This document shows, one piece after another, positions 32,426 to 42,300 of a stretch of 64,000 bases of DNA. Source of the DNA: an uncultured Bacteroidales bacterium (GTDB taxonomy: Bacteria > Bacteroidota > Bacteroidia > Bacteroidales > UBA932); NCBI GenBank assembly GCA_944322575.1, contig CALUPK010000007.1, forward strand, positions 1 to 64,000. Reading direction: 5' to 3'. Position 1 is the stretch's first letter, and each line of letters starts with the position of its first letter. Position numbers and translations under genes: made by a program. The notes under the pieces are model-generated. The model saw only the letters and a list, made by a program, of their open reading frames with translations. It searched no databases and had not been told where the DNA came from.

Positions 32426-33196
32426 TTACTTTCTTGCTATCAGGTATACGGGGTGGTAGGTCAGCGGTACGCTTCCGTCGCCGTCGCCGTATCTGGAGGA
32501 GTATTCTGCGGAGAACTCAGCTAACCGTCCCCGGGTCCAGGAGGTGCGGGTGACACCGGTGACTCCGGTGTGCTTGAGATGGCGCAGGACTTCGGTGGGG
32601 GAAGGAAAATGCAGGGTGAGATGCTCGTCCTCCGCCAGCACTGTCCTCAGCCCTGCCTCGTCGAGCAGGCCGTGCAGCCATCCTAAGGGCAGGTAGCTCA
32701 GTCCCGTCCCGGTGACGGCGGTGACCTCCTGCAGGTTGTCCGGGCCGAATGTGGTCAGGGCGATGCAGCCTCCCCCGCGCACCAGCGTCCGGCAGCGGGC
32801 GATAAAGGCTCCTGGGTCTTCGAACCACTGCAGGACGGAGCAGGAGACTATCAGGTCCCGGTCTCCGGGCAGGCTGCAAAGTTCGGCGTCTCCGGCAGTG
32901 AATGATATCTGCGGAGTGCTCTCACCGGCCTGAGGCGTGAGCAGATCGGCCAGTGCCTCCTCTACTTCCGGACAGATGTCGTTGAGGGCCATCTCCTCCG
33001 GCCGGAACTGCTCCAGGAACCGTCTGGTGAATGTCCCGGTCCCGCAGCCGACTTCCAGCACCCTCCGCGGCTCTTCTATGAGTACTGCGGACAGCAGCGA
33101 GCACAGCCTCGAGGCGATGACCGTCTGAGCCTGGGCGTACTCCGCATAACTCCTTATGGACTTAGCGAAACGTGTGCGTATCAGCTGTTTGTCCAT
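32426..33196 (-). CDS. bioC: Malonyl-ACP O-methyltransferase
   Basis: A 256-residue SAM-dependent methyltransferase starting at ATG 33196 (MDKQLIRTRFAKSIRSYAEY). The open frame continues 280 bp upstream inside bioG, but that part is only a shadow. Motif I is VLEVGCGTGTFTRRF and the conserved ALNDICPEVEEALADLL follows. BioC masks malonyl-ACP as a methyl ester so fatty acid synthesis enzymes can build pimeloyl-ACP. It overlaps bioG by 16 bp. Confidence 0.9.
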   Translation of the reverse strand: MDKQLIRTRFAKSIRSYAEYAQAQTVIASRLCSLLSAVLIEEPRRVLEVGCGTGTFTRRFLEQFRPEEMALNDICPEVEEALADLLTPQAGESTPQISFTAGDAELCSLPGDRDLIVSCSVLQWFEDPGAFIARCRTLVRGGGCIALTTFGPDNLQEVTAVTGTGLSYLPLGWLHGLLDEAGLRTVLAEDEHLTLHFPSPTEVLRHLKHTGVTGVTRTSWTRGRLAEFSAEYSSRYGDGDGSVPLTYHPVYLIARK

Positions 33197-33873
33197 GTAT
33201 TGTCGAGGTAGATAAGTTTTCTGAGGATGTCTTTGCTCCAGTGCGGTATGTCGAGCACGCTCACGGGCACTCCTGCAGCGGCCCACGCGGCTTTCTGGTT
33301 GGCGGCCGGAAATATCATGTCCTCTAATCCGGCCACGGCATGAGTCCAGGCAAATGGCCGGGGCCTGTTGCCGCGCACTGCCTTTCCGAGGGCATCCAGC
33401 TCCTCCCGCTGCTCTTCCAGTGTTCTGGACAGAGAGCAGCTCATCAGTCTCTCGAAAGCCTCGGCTGAGCCGCACATCCGCCTGCGGAACTTATTCAAAG
33501 TCTTGTCGGACAGCATGGCCAGCGTCCCGTCGAATACGGCCTCGGGGATACCTAAGCTGTCGTGTATGGGAAATGGAGTGCCGTTGACCGCCACCCGGTA
33601 GCCCGGTGCCATGTCCAGTCCGGACAGCACCTGACCGGCCACCCAGACGCCCATCGACCATGCCAGTACCCTCGTAGTGCTGTAGCCTTCGAGCACTACG
33701 GCGTCGAAATCCAGGTCACGGTAGTCCCAGCACATCATCACATCGCTGGTACCGCTTCCGTCAGTCAATTCATCGTACTTAAACATACCGGGCTCGGCGC
33801 CCCAGCCTGCGAAGAACAGCAGCAGGTCGGAGGCCCCCTCAACTCGTCTCAGAAAAACCTGTTTCATATTCAA
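33181..33873 (-). CDS. bioG: Pimeloyl-ACP methyl ester esterase, BioG type
   Basis: A 230-residue alpha/beta hydrolase of the DUF452/BioG family. Characteristic segments are LLLFFAGWGAEP, YRDLDFD, the nucleophile elbow VLAWSMGVWVAG and the family hallmark VNGTPFPIHDSLGIP. BioG removes the methyl group added by BioC, doing the job of E. coli BioH. Its position directly upstream of bioC supports the call. The start overlaps the end of bioF by 35 bp; Met3 is an alternative start. Confidence 0.9.
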   Translation of the reverse strand: MNMKQVFLRRVEGASDLLLFFAGWGAEPGMFKYDELTDGSGTSDVMMCWDYRDLDFDAVVLEGYSTTRVLAWSMGVWVAGQVLSGLDMAPGYRVAVNGTPFPIHDSLGIPEAVFDGTLAMLSDKTLNKFRRRMCGSAEAFERLMSCSLSRTLEEQREELDALGKAVRGNRPRPFAWTHAVAGLEDMIFPAANQKAAWAAAGVPVSVLDIPHWSKDILRKLIYLDNTWTNS

Positions 33874-35053
33874 TCAACTTTGCTATATCCTCCTCTTTTA
33901 GGGAAGCAGTCAGCGAGAACCGCAGCCGAGAAGTCCCCTCCGGGACAGTAGGAGGACGGATGGGCAGCACATAGAATCCGTGCCGCTGCATGTCTTCGGC
34001 CCGCAGCACAGCATCGGCGCTGGAGCCTATGATCATCGGTATGATATGGCTTCCGGAGGGCATCTGCATTCCGCGCAGGGCGAATGCCTTCCGTACCTCA
34101 GAGGATATCCTGTCTAAATGTTCCCTGCGTCCTCCGAATAGCTGCAGCCGCTCCATGATGAAGAGGCTCCATGCGACATTGACCGGAGGCAGGGCGGTGG
34201 TGAATATCAGGGTGCGCATCTTGTTGACTAAATACTCCTTGATCACCCGGTCGCAGACCACGTATGCCCCTACTGAGGCCAGGGCCTTGCCGAATGTGCC
34301 GCAGAGCAGGTCGATGTCCCCGATGCAGCCGCATTCCTCCGCGAGGCCGAGCCCGTTGGCCCCGCGTACTCCCACGGCGTGGGCCTCGTCCACGTAGAGC
34401 ATCACTGAAGGCCACCTCCGCTTGATTTCCACGAGCCGCTGCAGCGGAGCCAGATCTCCGTCCATGCTGAAGATGCTCTCGGTGACGATGAATATGCGCT
34501 CGTACGCTCCGGCCTCCTTCTCTAAGATGCTCTCCACCTGGGCGTAATCCTGGTGCCGGAACCGAACGCACCGCCCCTCGCACAGCCGTATGCCGTCGAT
34601 GAGGCTTGCGTGTACCAGTTTGTCCGCTAAGATGAGGGTTCTCCGGTCGCAGAGGGCCGGCAGCACCCCGCTGTTCATGTGGTAGCCGCTGCTCAGCACC
34701 AAGGCGCTCTCCCTGCCGTACATGGCGGCCAGCCGCTCTTCCAGTGCCCCGTATGCCTCATGGTTGCCGGTCAGCAGCCGGGACGAGGAGGAGGACAGGG
34801 GCAGCCAACCCCCGCCGGAGGAGGTAGAATGAAGGCTGTCCGCAAATTCCTCCGCCAGACTCTGTTCCGCGGCCAGACCGAGGTAGTCGTTGGAGGAGAG
34901 ATTGAGCATCCTACGGCCGTCACGGCTGATCCACCGGCCCCGGCTCTCGGCCTGCGGCAGAGCTCTCAGGCTCCCCGTGGCTTCCAACCGTCCGAGCTCG
35001 GCGGCGTAACTTCCGTAAACAGCTCTATTTGTTTCCATGATCAGCGGCATCAA
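33839..35053 (-). CDS. bioF: 8-amino-7-oxononanoate synthase
   Basis: A 404-residue PLP-dependent alpha-oxoamine synthase. LNLSSNDYLGLA near the N-terminus, DEAHAVGVRG and the PLP-lysine segment LCGTFGKALASVGAYV identify it. It condenses pimeloyl-ACP with alanine. ATG 35053 lies 3 nt from the end of bioA; Met6 (35038) is an equally possible start. Confidence 0.93.
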   Translation of the reverse strand: MMPLIMETNRAVYGSYAAELGRLEATGSLRALPQAESRGRWISRDGRRMLNLSSNDYLGLAAEQSLAEEFADSLHSTSSGGGWLPLSSSSSRLLTGNHEAYGALEERLAAMYGRESALVLSSGYHMNSGVLPALCDRRTLILADKLVHASLIDGIRLCEGRCVRFRHQDYAQVESILEKEAGAYERIFIVTESIFSMDGDLAPLQRLVEIKRRWPSVMLYVDEAHAVGVRGANGLGLAEECGCIGDIDLLCGTFGKALASVGAYVVCDRVIKEYLVNKMRTLIFTTALPPVNVAWSLFIMERLQLFGGRREHLDRISSEVRKAFALRGMQMPSGSHIIPMIIGSSADAVLRAEDMQRHGFYVLPIRPPTVPEGTSRLRFSLTASLKEEDIAKLIEYETGFSETS

Positions 35054-35056
35054 AAG

Positions 35057-36358
35057 TTATCCGGGTATTTCGCTTACTATTTTCAGCATCCGGGAGGTCA
35101 GCACGGACAGTTCCCCGGGTTCAATGATGAAGGGCGGCATGGTGTACACTAATCTTCCGAAGGGCCTGAGCCAGATGCCTTCCTCTACGAAGCGCTTCTG
35201 CATCCAGGCCATGTCCACCGGCTGCTTCATCTCCAGTACTCCTATGGCTCCGAGCACCCTCACGTCCGCTACTGACGGTACCTGCCGGGCCGGAGCGAGT
35301 TCTTTCCTCAGCTGCACCTCTATCCTGCGCACCTTCTCCTGCCAGCCGCTCTCGAGCAGCAGGCGGGTGGATGCGACGGCGACGGAGCAGGCTAAGGGAT
35401 TGCCCATGAAAGTGGGTCCGTGCATGAATACCCTCGGGTCGTGCGAGGAGATGGTATCTGCCACTAAGTCATTGGCCAGCACCGCCGAGAAGGTCATATA
35501 GCCTCCGGTGAGGGCCTTGCCGATGCACATGATGTCCGGCTCCACCCCGGCATGCTCCCAGGCGAAGAGCTTCCCGGTGCGGCCGAATCCGGTGGCTATC
35601 TCGTCGAATATCAGCAGCAGTCCGTGCTCCCGGCAGAGGGCGGCCGCCTCCCGCAGGTACTGGGGATGGTAGAACCGCATTCCCCCGGCTCCCTGCACTA
35701 TCGGTTCGAGGATAAGGGCCGCTATGCCCTTTCCGTGTGTTTCTATAATCTCCCGCAGCGGGTCTATGTCGTGCGGATCCCAGCCCCCGTCGAAACGGCT
35801 GTGGGGCGAGGGCGCGAAGTACCTCACCGGCAGGGCTGAGCCGAAGAGGGAGTGCATCCCGGTGACGGGGTCGCAGACCGACATAGCGTTCCAGGTGTCG
35901 CCGTGGTAGCCGGTGCGTATGGTTACGAAATTGGTCCTGTCGGGATGTCCGGCGGCCACCTGGTACTGCACTGCCATCTTCATGGCCACCTCCACGGCCA
36001 CCGAACCGCTGTCGGCGTAGAAGATGTGGCTCATTGAAGGCGGGACAATACTCAGCAGCAACTTGCCTAACTCTATGGCCGGCTCATGGGTCAATCCTCC
36101 GAACATGACGTGGGCCATGCTGTCTATCTGCCGGCGGACGGCCTCATTGAGCAACGGATGGTTGTAGCCGTGTACGGCGCACCACCATGAGGACATGCCC
36201 TCGATAAGCTCAGTGCCGTCCTCGAGGGTTATCCGGCAGCCCCGTGCACTGCGCACCTTGTAGGTGGGCAGGGGGTTGATGGTGGAGGTATAGGGATGCC
36301 ACAGGTGGTCGTGGTCAAATGTGTCGAAATTGGGGCTGGCAGTGGTCTCAGAGTTCAT
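35057..36358 (-). CDS. bioA: Adenosylmethionine-8-amino-7-oxononanoate aminotransferase
   Basis: A 433-residue class III aminotransferase. HLWHPYTS at the start and the substrate-site segment [16 protein letters not shown] are BioA-specific. [11 protein letters not shown] and the PLP-lysine [17 protein letters not shown] complete the active site. It transfers the amino group of SAM to make 7,8-diaminopelargonate. It overlaps bioB by 11 bp. Confidence 0.95.
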   Translation of the reverse strand: MNSETTASPNFDTFDHDHLWHPYTSTINPLPTYKVRSARGCRITLEDGTELIEGMSSWWCAVHGYNHPLLNEAVRRQIDSMAHVMFGGLTHEPAIELGKLLLSIVPPSMSHIFYADSGSVAVEVAMKMAVQYQVAAGHPDRTNFVTIRTGYHGDTWNAMSVCDPVTGMHSLFGSALPVRYFAPSPHSRFDGGWDPHDIDPLREIIETHGKGIAALILEPIVQGAGGMRFYHPQYLREAAALCREHGLLLIFDEIATGFGRTGKLFAWEHAGVEPDIMCIGKALTGGYMTFSAVLANDLVADTISSHDPRVFMHGPTFMGNPLACSVAVASTRLLLESGWQEKVRRIEVQLRKELAPARQVPSVADVRVLGAIGVLEMKQPVDMAWMQKRFVEEGIWLRPFGRLVYTMPPFIIEPGELSVLTSRMLKIVSEIPG

Positions 36359-37274
36359 ATCCGGCTTGCTTGATAAGTTCTTGGTCCTCGGCTACTTTCG
36401 AGCCCACTGTGGTCAGCAGGTCTCCGGCGATGGCCGAGTTGATGCCGATGCGCATGGCCTCCAGCACCGTCTGACGGGAGAGTCTGGCGCGTCCGCCCGC
36501 AAAGCGCAGCCAGGCCTTGGGATGAATGAGGCGGAAAAGGGCAATGCACCGGAGAATCTCCTCCTCCGATATGGGCGCTACGTTCTCTAACGGTGTTCCG
36601 GGAATAGGGGAGAGGATGTTCAGGGGAATGGACCGCACGTCCAGCTTTTTCAGGGTAAATGCCAGCTCAATCCTCTGTTCCTCGCTCTCGCCCATGCCGA
36701 TGATGCCGCCCGAGCAGATATCCATCCCGACGCGGCGGGCAGCCTCGAGGGTCTGTATCTTCTGCTGTTGGGTGTGGGTGGTGCAGAGGGTGGAGAAAAA
36801 TGAGGGAGCGGCCTCTAAGTTGCAGTGGTAGCGGGTGACGCCTGCCTCATAGAGCTTCCGCAGACTTTCTTCGGAGAGCAGTCCGAGGGATGCGCAGAAG
36901 CTGAGCCCGCACTTCCCGCGCAGGTAGCGTACCCGTGAGCAGACTTCGTCCACCTCCCTGTCGGAGAGCTTGCGTCCGCTGGTGACTATGGAGAAGCGGC
37001 CGATGCCGGCAGCCTCGTTGGCGGAGGCGTGGCGCAGGCATTCCTCCTCGGACACTAAGCCGTATTCCTGGGCTCCGGTATGGTAGTGTGCCGACTGGGC
37101 GCACCACTTGCAGTCCTCCGGGCAGCGGCCCGACTTGGCATTGATGATCGAGCAGAGGTCGAATTTCCGCGGGGCGTATTTCCGTGTAGCCTCTTCTGCG
37201 GACCTGTACAGTTCCTCCGTGGAGGAGGTGCGTGCCAAAGTCAGCGCTTCCTGATATGTTAGTTCAAAATTCAT
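36348..37274 (-). CDS. bioB: Biotin synthase
   Basis: A 308-residue radical SAM enzyme from ATG 37274. The cluster motif is [14 protein letters not shown] (CxxxCxxC). [22 protein letters not shown] and [10 protein letters not shown] with the conserved Arg provide the second FeS site and substrate contacts. It inserts sulfur into dethiobiotin. It is the first gene of the operon; the longer open frame upstream crosses the promoter and is rejected. Confidence 0.95.
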   Translation of the reverse strand: MNFELTYQEALTLARTSSTEELYRSAEEATRKYAPRKFDLCSIINAKSGRCPEDCKWCAQSAHYHTGAQEYGLVSEEECLRHASANEAAGIGRFSIVTSGRKLSDREVDEVCSRVRYLRGKCGLSFCASLGLLSEESLRKLYEAGVTRYHCNLEAAPSFFSTLCTTHTQQQKIQTLEAARRVGMDICSGGIIGMGESEEQRIELAFTLKKLDVRSIPLNILSPIPGTPLENVAPISEEEILRCIALFRLIHPKAWLRFAGGRARLSRQTVLEAMRIGINSAIAGDLLTTVGSKVAEDQELIKQAGYEL

Positions 37275-37295
37275 CCAAATGGGTAATTTACAGGC

Positions 37296-37303
37296 CCACA
37301 AAG
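37296..37303 (-). promoter_or_regulatory. -7 box of the biotin operon
   Basis: TACCTTTG on the minus strand, 21 nt before ATG 37274. No obvious BirA-type palindrome was seen nearby. Confidence 0.6.
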
Positions 37304-37323
37304 GTACAAAATTCCCCGAACTA

Positions 37324-37354
37324 TTTGAAAAAAATACCCGAATAGTTAATTTTG
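37324..37354 (+). promoter_or_regulatory. Promoter of the PAS/LuxR regulator gene
   Basis: TTTG at 37324-37327 and TAATTTTG at 37347-37354, 19 nt apart, with a 38-nt leader to ATG 37393. It faces away from the bioB promoter. Confidence 0.6.
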
Positions 37355-37392
37355 CATACTATATCTTTTTTACTCCAAAACATCTTTTAACT

Positions 37393-38175
37393 ATGAGTGA
37401 CAATAATAGAACTGCCGCTATGTCAGGCCTTCTCGCCGGAAACGAGACGCTCGCCAAGGTTTCCGACGTGGAGTACAGCAAAGTCCAGTCCTATTTCGAG
37501 ATGCTCGAAGCAGTCTCCAGGCTTACTTATCAGTCGATCTATGTAATGGATTATTGTAAGATGAACTTCCTGTATGTTTCGGACAATCCTATCTTCCTCT
37601 GCGGCCGCACCCGCGAGGAGGTCATGGCCATGGGCTTCGACTTCCTCCTGGAGCAGTGCAAGCCGGAAGAGGTTCATGCATTGATCGAGATCAATAGAGC
37701 ATCACTGGATTTCTTCCACCACCTGCCGGTATCCGAGCGTGACCGGTACAGTGTTTCATACAATTACCACATCCGCGCGCCCCGTGTCGGGGAGTGGAGG
37801 CTGGTCCATCACAAGCGTACTCCCGTTGCCCTTTCGGACGCAGGAGAGCTGTGGCTCGTCCTCTGCTCGGTGTCATGGGCTCCGGATGACTCCGTGATCA
37901 GGGCCACAATCACCAGCGAGGTCTCCTCCAAGGTCTGGGAGTATGATCTCGATACGATGTCCTGGCACGAGAGTGAGAGAGAGGCTCTCACCGAGATCGA
38001 GAAGTCGGTGCTGGTTCTCTCCAACAGAGGCTATACGATGAACGAGATAGCCGACACCATCTACAAATCTGTGGACTCAGTCAAAGGCTACCGCAAGTCG
38101 CTGTTCGCCAAACTCGGTGTCAGCAACATAACTGAAGCCATAGCCTGCGCCAAGTCCAGAAGACTGGTATTTTAG
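37393..38175 (+). CDS. PAS-domain LuxR-type transcription regulator
   Basis: A 260-residue protein from ATG 37393. Residues 40-165 resemble a PAS fold (YVMDYCKMNFLYVSDNPIFL, REEVMAMGFDFLLEQCKPEE). The C-terminus is a GerE/LuxR HTH: LTEIEKSVLVLSNRGYTMNE, then IADTIYKSVDSVKGYRKSLF. There is no receiver domain, so it senses a ligand or redox state rather than being phosphorylated. It is divergent from bioB; control of the biotin genes is possible but unproven. Its stop meets the convergent ThiF-like remnant. Confidence 0.85.
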   Translation: MSDNNRTAAMSGLLAGNETLAKVSDVEYSKVQSYFEMLEAVSRLTYQSIYVMDYCKMNFLYVSDNPIFLCGRTREEVMAMGFDFLLEQCKPEEVHALIEINRASLDFFHHLPVSERDRYSVSYNYHIRAPRVGEWRLVHHKRTPVALSDAGELWLVLCSVSWAPDDSVIRATITSEVSSKVWEYDLDTMSWHESEREALTEIEKSVLVLSNRGYTMNEIADTIYKSVDSVKGYRKSLFAKLGVSNITEAIACAKSRRLVF

Positions 38176-38672
38176 TTCATGTCATCCTCCTTGAGGGTGA
38201 CGAGCCTCGGCTTGCCGGGCTTGACGACCACGACGAGTGAGGCGTATCCGATGTTGTAAGGATGTATGACCGGGATGTTCATGTTCTCACAGACGTGGTC
38301 AAAGGCCAGATTGGTCTCCGACCGGGATTCGGTGGTGATGTCGATGGCATTGACTGCGACGGTGTGTCCTTCCAGCAGGGCTGCGGCGTTGTCCTTGTTG
38401 ATAATTTGGTTGACGATCCTGATGTCTGCATCAGGGTTGATGGAGAGAAGGCGTCTGCCTACGGCTTCTGCCTTACTGTGTCCGATGTCCTCCATAGTAA
38501 AGTTGTGGCGGTTGAGATCGGACAGCTGAACATTACTGTTGTCTACGACGGTCATCTTTTCAAAACCGAGTCTTAGTGCGCATTCGGCGATAACACTGCC
38601 TGTGGCCGCTCCGCCGATAAATACCCTGCAGTTTCGGATAGTCTCCTGCTCTGAGTCAGAGATGAAAATATT
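38172..38672 (-). pseudogene. ThiF/E1-like adenylyltransferase, apparently decayed
   Basis: The open frame from 38672 encodes ISDSEQETIRNCRVFIGGAA then TGSVIAECALRLGFEKMTVVDN, an E1-like Rossmann start with a GxxxxGS nucleotide loop, followed by NLxRxNF-type DLNRHNF. No ATG, GTG or TTG lies before the loop in this frame; the first ATG (38555) falls after it, deleting the nucleotide site. The C-terminus ends soon after VIHPYNIGYASLVVVVKPGK, shorter than ThiF family proteins (about 240+ residues). A lost start codon or frameshift near 38673-38690 is likely. Translation from an ATT codon is the alternative. Confidence 0.6.
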
Positions 38673-38698
38673 TTATTTTCAATGAATTTTGTAGACTT

Positions 38699-39337
38699 TT
38701 AAAACTTTCCTGTTACATAATTTTCGATAATTTCAGGATAGCTTTTTTCCAGCTCGTGAACCTTGGCGAAAAGGGACTCCGGTGTGTCTTCAGGGACAAC
38801 GGGACATTTGGCCTGATAGAGGATACGGCCGTGGTCGTACTGACTGTCTGCCAAGTGAATGGTAATGCCCGACTCGGTCTCGCCTGCAGCTATGACAGCT
38901 CTGTGGACGTGGTCGCCATACATGCCTTTCCCTCCGTATGACGGCAGGAGGGCAGGATGGATGTTGAGAATGCGCTCGGGGTAGGCGGTCAGAAGATAGT
39001 CCGGCACTTTCAGCAGGAAACCAGCCAGGACAATATATCCGGTACCGAGGTCCGCGAGGGCTTCGGTGAGGGAGGTCTGCCTGCCTTTGTATATTAAGGT
39101 GTCGGACCTGAACTCGGCCGCAGTGAATGTCCAGTGCGGGATGCCCAGCCTCTCTGCGCGGGTCAGGACGTAGGCATCGGGACGGTTGCAGAATACGGCG
39201 TTGACCCGGTATGTTCGGTATTTTTTGGACCAGTTTATTATGTTTTCAGCATTAGTGCCTGAACCTGAGGCAAATATGGCGATATTGGGAATGTGTTCCT
39301 CCATTTTATTTCGGTCTTGGATTCTTGCAAAGTTCAT
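38699..39337 (-). CDS. purN: Phosphoribosylglycinamide formyltransferase
   Basis: A 212-residue GAR transformylase. IAIFASGSGTNAENII is the phosphate-binding start, and NIHPALLPSYGGKGMYGD holds the catalytic Asn-His and formyl-folate site. SGITIHLADSQYDHGRIL supplies the catalytic Asp. It transfers formyl from 10-formyl-THF to GAR in purine synthesis. Starts at 39337 or Met12 (39304) are both possible; the shorter one begins closer to the conserved core. Confidence 0.93.
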   Translation of the reverse strand: MNFARIQDRNKMEEHIPNIAIFASGSGTNAENIINWSKKYRTYRVNAVFCNRPDAYVLTRAERLGIPHWTFTAAEFRSDTLIYKGRQTSLTEALADLGTGYIVLAGFLLKVPDYLLTAYPERILNIHPALLPSYGGKGMYGDHVHRAVIAAGETESGITIHLADSQYDHGRILYQAKCPVVPEDTPESLFAKVHELEKSYPEIIENYVTGKF

Positions 39338-39420
39338 AAAAATTTCATTATTTCAAAAATTATATGTTAGTTTGCAGCAAAATTTGATTTAACATTTATT
39401 CATTAACTAAAATTTAGACC

Positions 39421-39657
39421 ATGGCAGATATTGTTTCTGATGTAACAGCCATCATCGTCAACAAACTCGGTGTTGATGAAAGCGAAGTAACCCGCAATGC
39501 AAGTTTTACAAATGATTTAGGTGCTGATTCTCTCGACACAGTGGAACTGATTATGGAGTTCGAAAAGAAGTTCAATATCGAGATTCCTGATGATGCCGCT
39601 GAGAAGATTTCGACTGTAGGCGAGGCTATCGACTATATCGAGGAGCATACCAAATAA
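39421..39657 (+). CDS. acpP: Acyl carrier protein
   Basis: A 78-residue acidic ACP. The phosphopantetheine site is Ser in [15 protein letters not shown] (about residue 38). It carries acyl chains for fatty acid synthesis and also supplies the biotin pathway begun by BioC. It is followed 7 nt later by fabF. Confidence 0.97.
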   Translation: MADIVSDVTAIIVNKLGVDESEVTRNASFTNDLGADSLDTVELIMEFEKKFNIEIPDDAAEKISTVGEAIDYIEEHTK

Positions 39658-39664
39658 TTTGTGC

Positions 39665-40915
39665 ATGGGTCTGAAGAGAGTAGTAGTAACCGGACTCGGG
39701 ACTATAAATCCACTCGGCAATTCGGTAGAGGAGTTTTTCTCGAATTTAGACAGTGGGGTCAGCGGGGCCGAACTTATAACAACTTTTGATACAACTCTTT
39801 TCAAGACTAAATTTGCCTGCACGGTTAAAAATTTTGATCCTTCGGAGCACGGTATCGAGCGCAAGGAACTGAGGCGGATAGACCGTTTCGCCCAGTTTGC
39901 AATGGCTGCCGCTGCCCAGGCTGTCGTTGACAGCGGTCTTGATCTCAAGCAGGTCAACTTGGACAGGGCAGGAGTAATACTCGGCTCGGGGATCGGAGGC
40001 ATAGGCAGCCTCACTGATGAGATAATGGGTTATAGCGGGGGAGGATGTATCCCACGCTTTAGCCCTTTTCTTATTACAAAGATGATATCGGATATGGCTC
40101 CCGGTCTGATATCCATACGCTACGGTTTCGCGGGGCCCAATTATACCACGACATCGGCCTGCGCGTCCTCCTCTCATGCTATGGGGGATGCACTCAATCT
40201 GATAAGGCTCGGCAAGGCCGATGTAATATTGACAGGAGGAGCGGAGGCCCCGATATCTGAGCCGTCAATAGGAGGCTTTGACTCTTCGAAGGCACTCTCA
40301 ACGAACAATGACAATTATAAAACCGCCTCACGTCCTTTCGATGCCACTCGCGATGGATTCGTGATGGGCGAGGGTGCGGCCGTTCTTGTCTTCGAGGAGC
40401 TGGAGCATGCGCTCAGGCGCGGTGCAAGAATCTATGCGGAGGTGGCGGGAGCCGCTATGAGTGCGGACGCCTATCATATTACTGCCCCTCTTCCTGACGG
40501 CAGCGGTGCCGCGAAAGTGATGAAGTTAGCGCTCGATGATGCAGGTCTTTCTCCTGAGGAGGTCGACTATATCAATGTTCACGGGACATCTACCCCGCTC
40601 GGGGATGTTGCAGAGCTGAAGGGCGTCAAGTCTGTATTCGGCGCTCACGCATATAAACTCAATATCTCCTCTACCAAATCCATGCACGGCCATCTTCTCG
40701 GTGCGGCCGGAGCTGTGGAGGCTATAGCATGTATCCATGCAGTCAATTCTTCGACGGTGCCGCCTACTATCAATTTCTGTCATGAGGACCCGGATATCGA
40801 TTACAATCTTAATCTGACTCTCAATAAGGCGCAGCACAGGGAAGTCCGCGTGGCTCTCAACAATACATTCGGTTTCGGAGGCCACAACTCCTGCGTGGTG
40901 TTCAGATCTTTTTAA
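39665..40915 (+). CDS. fabF: 3-oxoacyl-ACP synthase II
   Basis: A 416-residue KAS II from ATG 39665 (a TTG two codons earlier is less likely). The catalytic Cys is in TTSACASSSHAMGDAL, the His residues in NVHGTSTPLGD and SMHGHLLGAAGAVEA, and the glycine-rich end is FGFGGHNSC. It elongates acyl-ACP with malonyl-ACP. It is co-transcribed with acpP, as in many bacteria. Confidence 0.97.
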   Translation: MGLKRVVVTGLGTINPLGNSVEEFFSNLDSGVSGAELITTFDTTLFKTKFACTVKNFDPSEHGIERKELRRIDRFAQFAMAAAAQAVVDSGLDLKQVNLDRAGVILGSGIGGIGSLTDEIMGYSGGGCIPRFSPFLITKMISDMAPGLISIRYGFAGPNYTTTSACASSSHAMGDALNLIRLGKADVILTGGAEAPISEPSIGGFDSSKALSTNNDNYKTASRPFDATRDGFVMGEGAAVLVFEELEHALRRGARIYAEVAGAAMSADAYHITAPLPDGSGAAKVMKLALDDAGLSPEEVDYINVHGTSTPLGDVAELKGVKSVFGAHAYKLNISSTKSMHGHLLGAAGAVEAIACIHAVNSSTVPPTINFCHEDPDIDYNLNLTLNKAQHREVRVALNNTFGFGGHNSCVVFRSF

Positions 40916-40926
40916 TGCAGTCCATG

Positions 40927-42300
40927 TTATTCTCCCATCAGACCGTAGGTGATGGTCAGGGTGGGATGTCTTTCGGATAGAGGTCCGTTGAGGATAATCT
41001 TATTGTAATTGTGGTTGTCGAACTCGTAGTAGACAGTCGAGCTGTAGCTGCTGGTTCTTTCGGTTATAGGTGCTATCCACAGGTCCATCGAAGGGTCTAT
41101 GTAGGATGAATCGGTCAGCAGCAGGTTCTGAAGATAAGCCGTGATGTCTAAGCTGTATTCCCGGACTGAGCGGTTGATGTTGCCGGTGTTGACGGAGTTG
41201 TAGATCTCCGGAAGCGGCTTGTAATACCGCATGGTGTCTGTTGCCCAGGGAGTAGATGTAAAGGCGTATATGGCAGCAGGGTGTTCTGTGTCAAAGCGTG
41301 AGTAGTCTTCCGGCATCTCGTAGGGGAATGTAAGTTCTGCCCTTGAGAGGAATATGGGGGTAGTCCCGAGGCCTTCCTCGCGCAGCCAGTTGTTGAGCAT
41401 CTGCTTGAGGTCAGCTGCAGATATGTGGGGCTTGACACCTGATAGTCCTTCGAGGAACAGGGAGTCTCCCGGAGTACTGTCAACCAGATGTTCCGATGTG
41501 GTGGTGCAGTTGTTCAGGGCAGTGGTGTATCCGAATACGAACGACTCTGTGGTGTCGTGGTCTACAAAACCGCGGTCAGGGTCGTTAAGGGTGTATTCGA
41601 TGTTGATGGTGGAGTAGCCTAATGACAGGTAGTTCAGCCTTCCTCCGCTTTCTGTGTTGATGGGGTCCTCTACTTCGAGGTAAAGACCGTGTATGCGATC
41701 GAGGAAGAGGTTGAGGTCCTTGAACTCTTCAGGGGTGGTGGACAGCAGTTCCATAGCAAATTCATCTGTAAGGTCTATCCTTACTGTGCCGCTGCCGTAG
41801 ATGACTGGGTCACTGACGGTAACAGGTACCGGGTCGTAGTCTGCCCCGGTGATGGAGTTGCAGAATCTCTTGGTGCTGTCTATCGGGGTGGTCAGCTTGT
41901 AGATTCGTATGCGCTGATGGATTCCCTGCTGGTTGTCTTCTAAATAGTACGTGGAGTCGATAGCCAGATTGATGTATGCCGAACGTAGTCTGGGGCTGTC
42001 CCCGAAATCGGTGGAGTCAGAGTAAGGAAGGATAAATGAGGCGGAATTGACTTTGACTGTTCCGAACACAGGATCGGACAGTGTGCCCACCAGCATGTTG
42101 CTGCTGTTGGATGCCTGGATGGAGTCACTGACTCTGTTGGTGACCGGCAGGTCGAAAGTCTTGGTGCCTAAGATAAGGTTGTATTCGGGGGGGACAAGTC
42201 CCTGTCCTAATGTGCGGTCATTCTCTATGCACGAGACTGCCGTCAAAGCTGCGGCAGCGAGGGACAGTGCGGTGTATAATGCTGTCTTTTTAAAGGGCAT
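40927..42300 (-). CDS. DUF4270 family lipoprotein
   Basis: A 457-residue protein from ATG 42300. The signal peptide ends in the lipobox AVSC (Cys about 24), followed by the DUF4270 opening IENDRTLGQGLVP. The rest is predicted beta-rich with the family segments GTLSDPVFGTVKVNSASFIL and LTITYGL at the end. DUF4270 proteins are surface or periplasmic lipoproteins of Bacteroidota with no assigned reaction. It overlaps the upstream glycosyltransferase-domain gene by 11 bp, a pairing that recurs in the phylum to my knowledge. Confidence 0.85.
   Translation of the reverse strand: MPFKKTALYTALSLAAAALTAVSCIENDRTLGQGLVPPEYNLILGTKTFDLPVTNRVSDSIQASNSSNMLVGTLSDPVFGTVKVNSASFILPYSDSTDFGDSPRLRSAYINLAIDSTYYLEDNQQGIHQRIRIYKLTTPIDSTKRFCNSITGADYDPVPVTVSDPVIYGSGTVRIDLTDEFAMELLSTTPEEFKDLNLFLDRIHGLYLEVEDPINTESGGRLNYLSLGYSTINIEYTLNDPDRGFVDHDTTESFVFGYTTALNNCTTTSEHLVDSTPGDSLFLEGLSGVKPHISAADLKQMLNNWLREEGLGTTPIFLSRAELTFPYEMPEDYSRFDTEHPAAIYAFTSTPWATDTMRYYKPLPEIYNSVNTGNINRSVREYSLDITAYLQNLLLTDSSYIDPSMDLWIAPITERTSSYSSTVYYEFDNHNYNKIILNGPLSERHPTLTITYGLMGE

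Noticed and set aside
37275..37392. Biotin- or TPP-type riboswitch in front of bioB
   Set aside because: The region is only 118 bp, AT-rich and fully accounted for by two divergent promoters; no riboswitch core was recognised.
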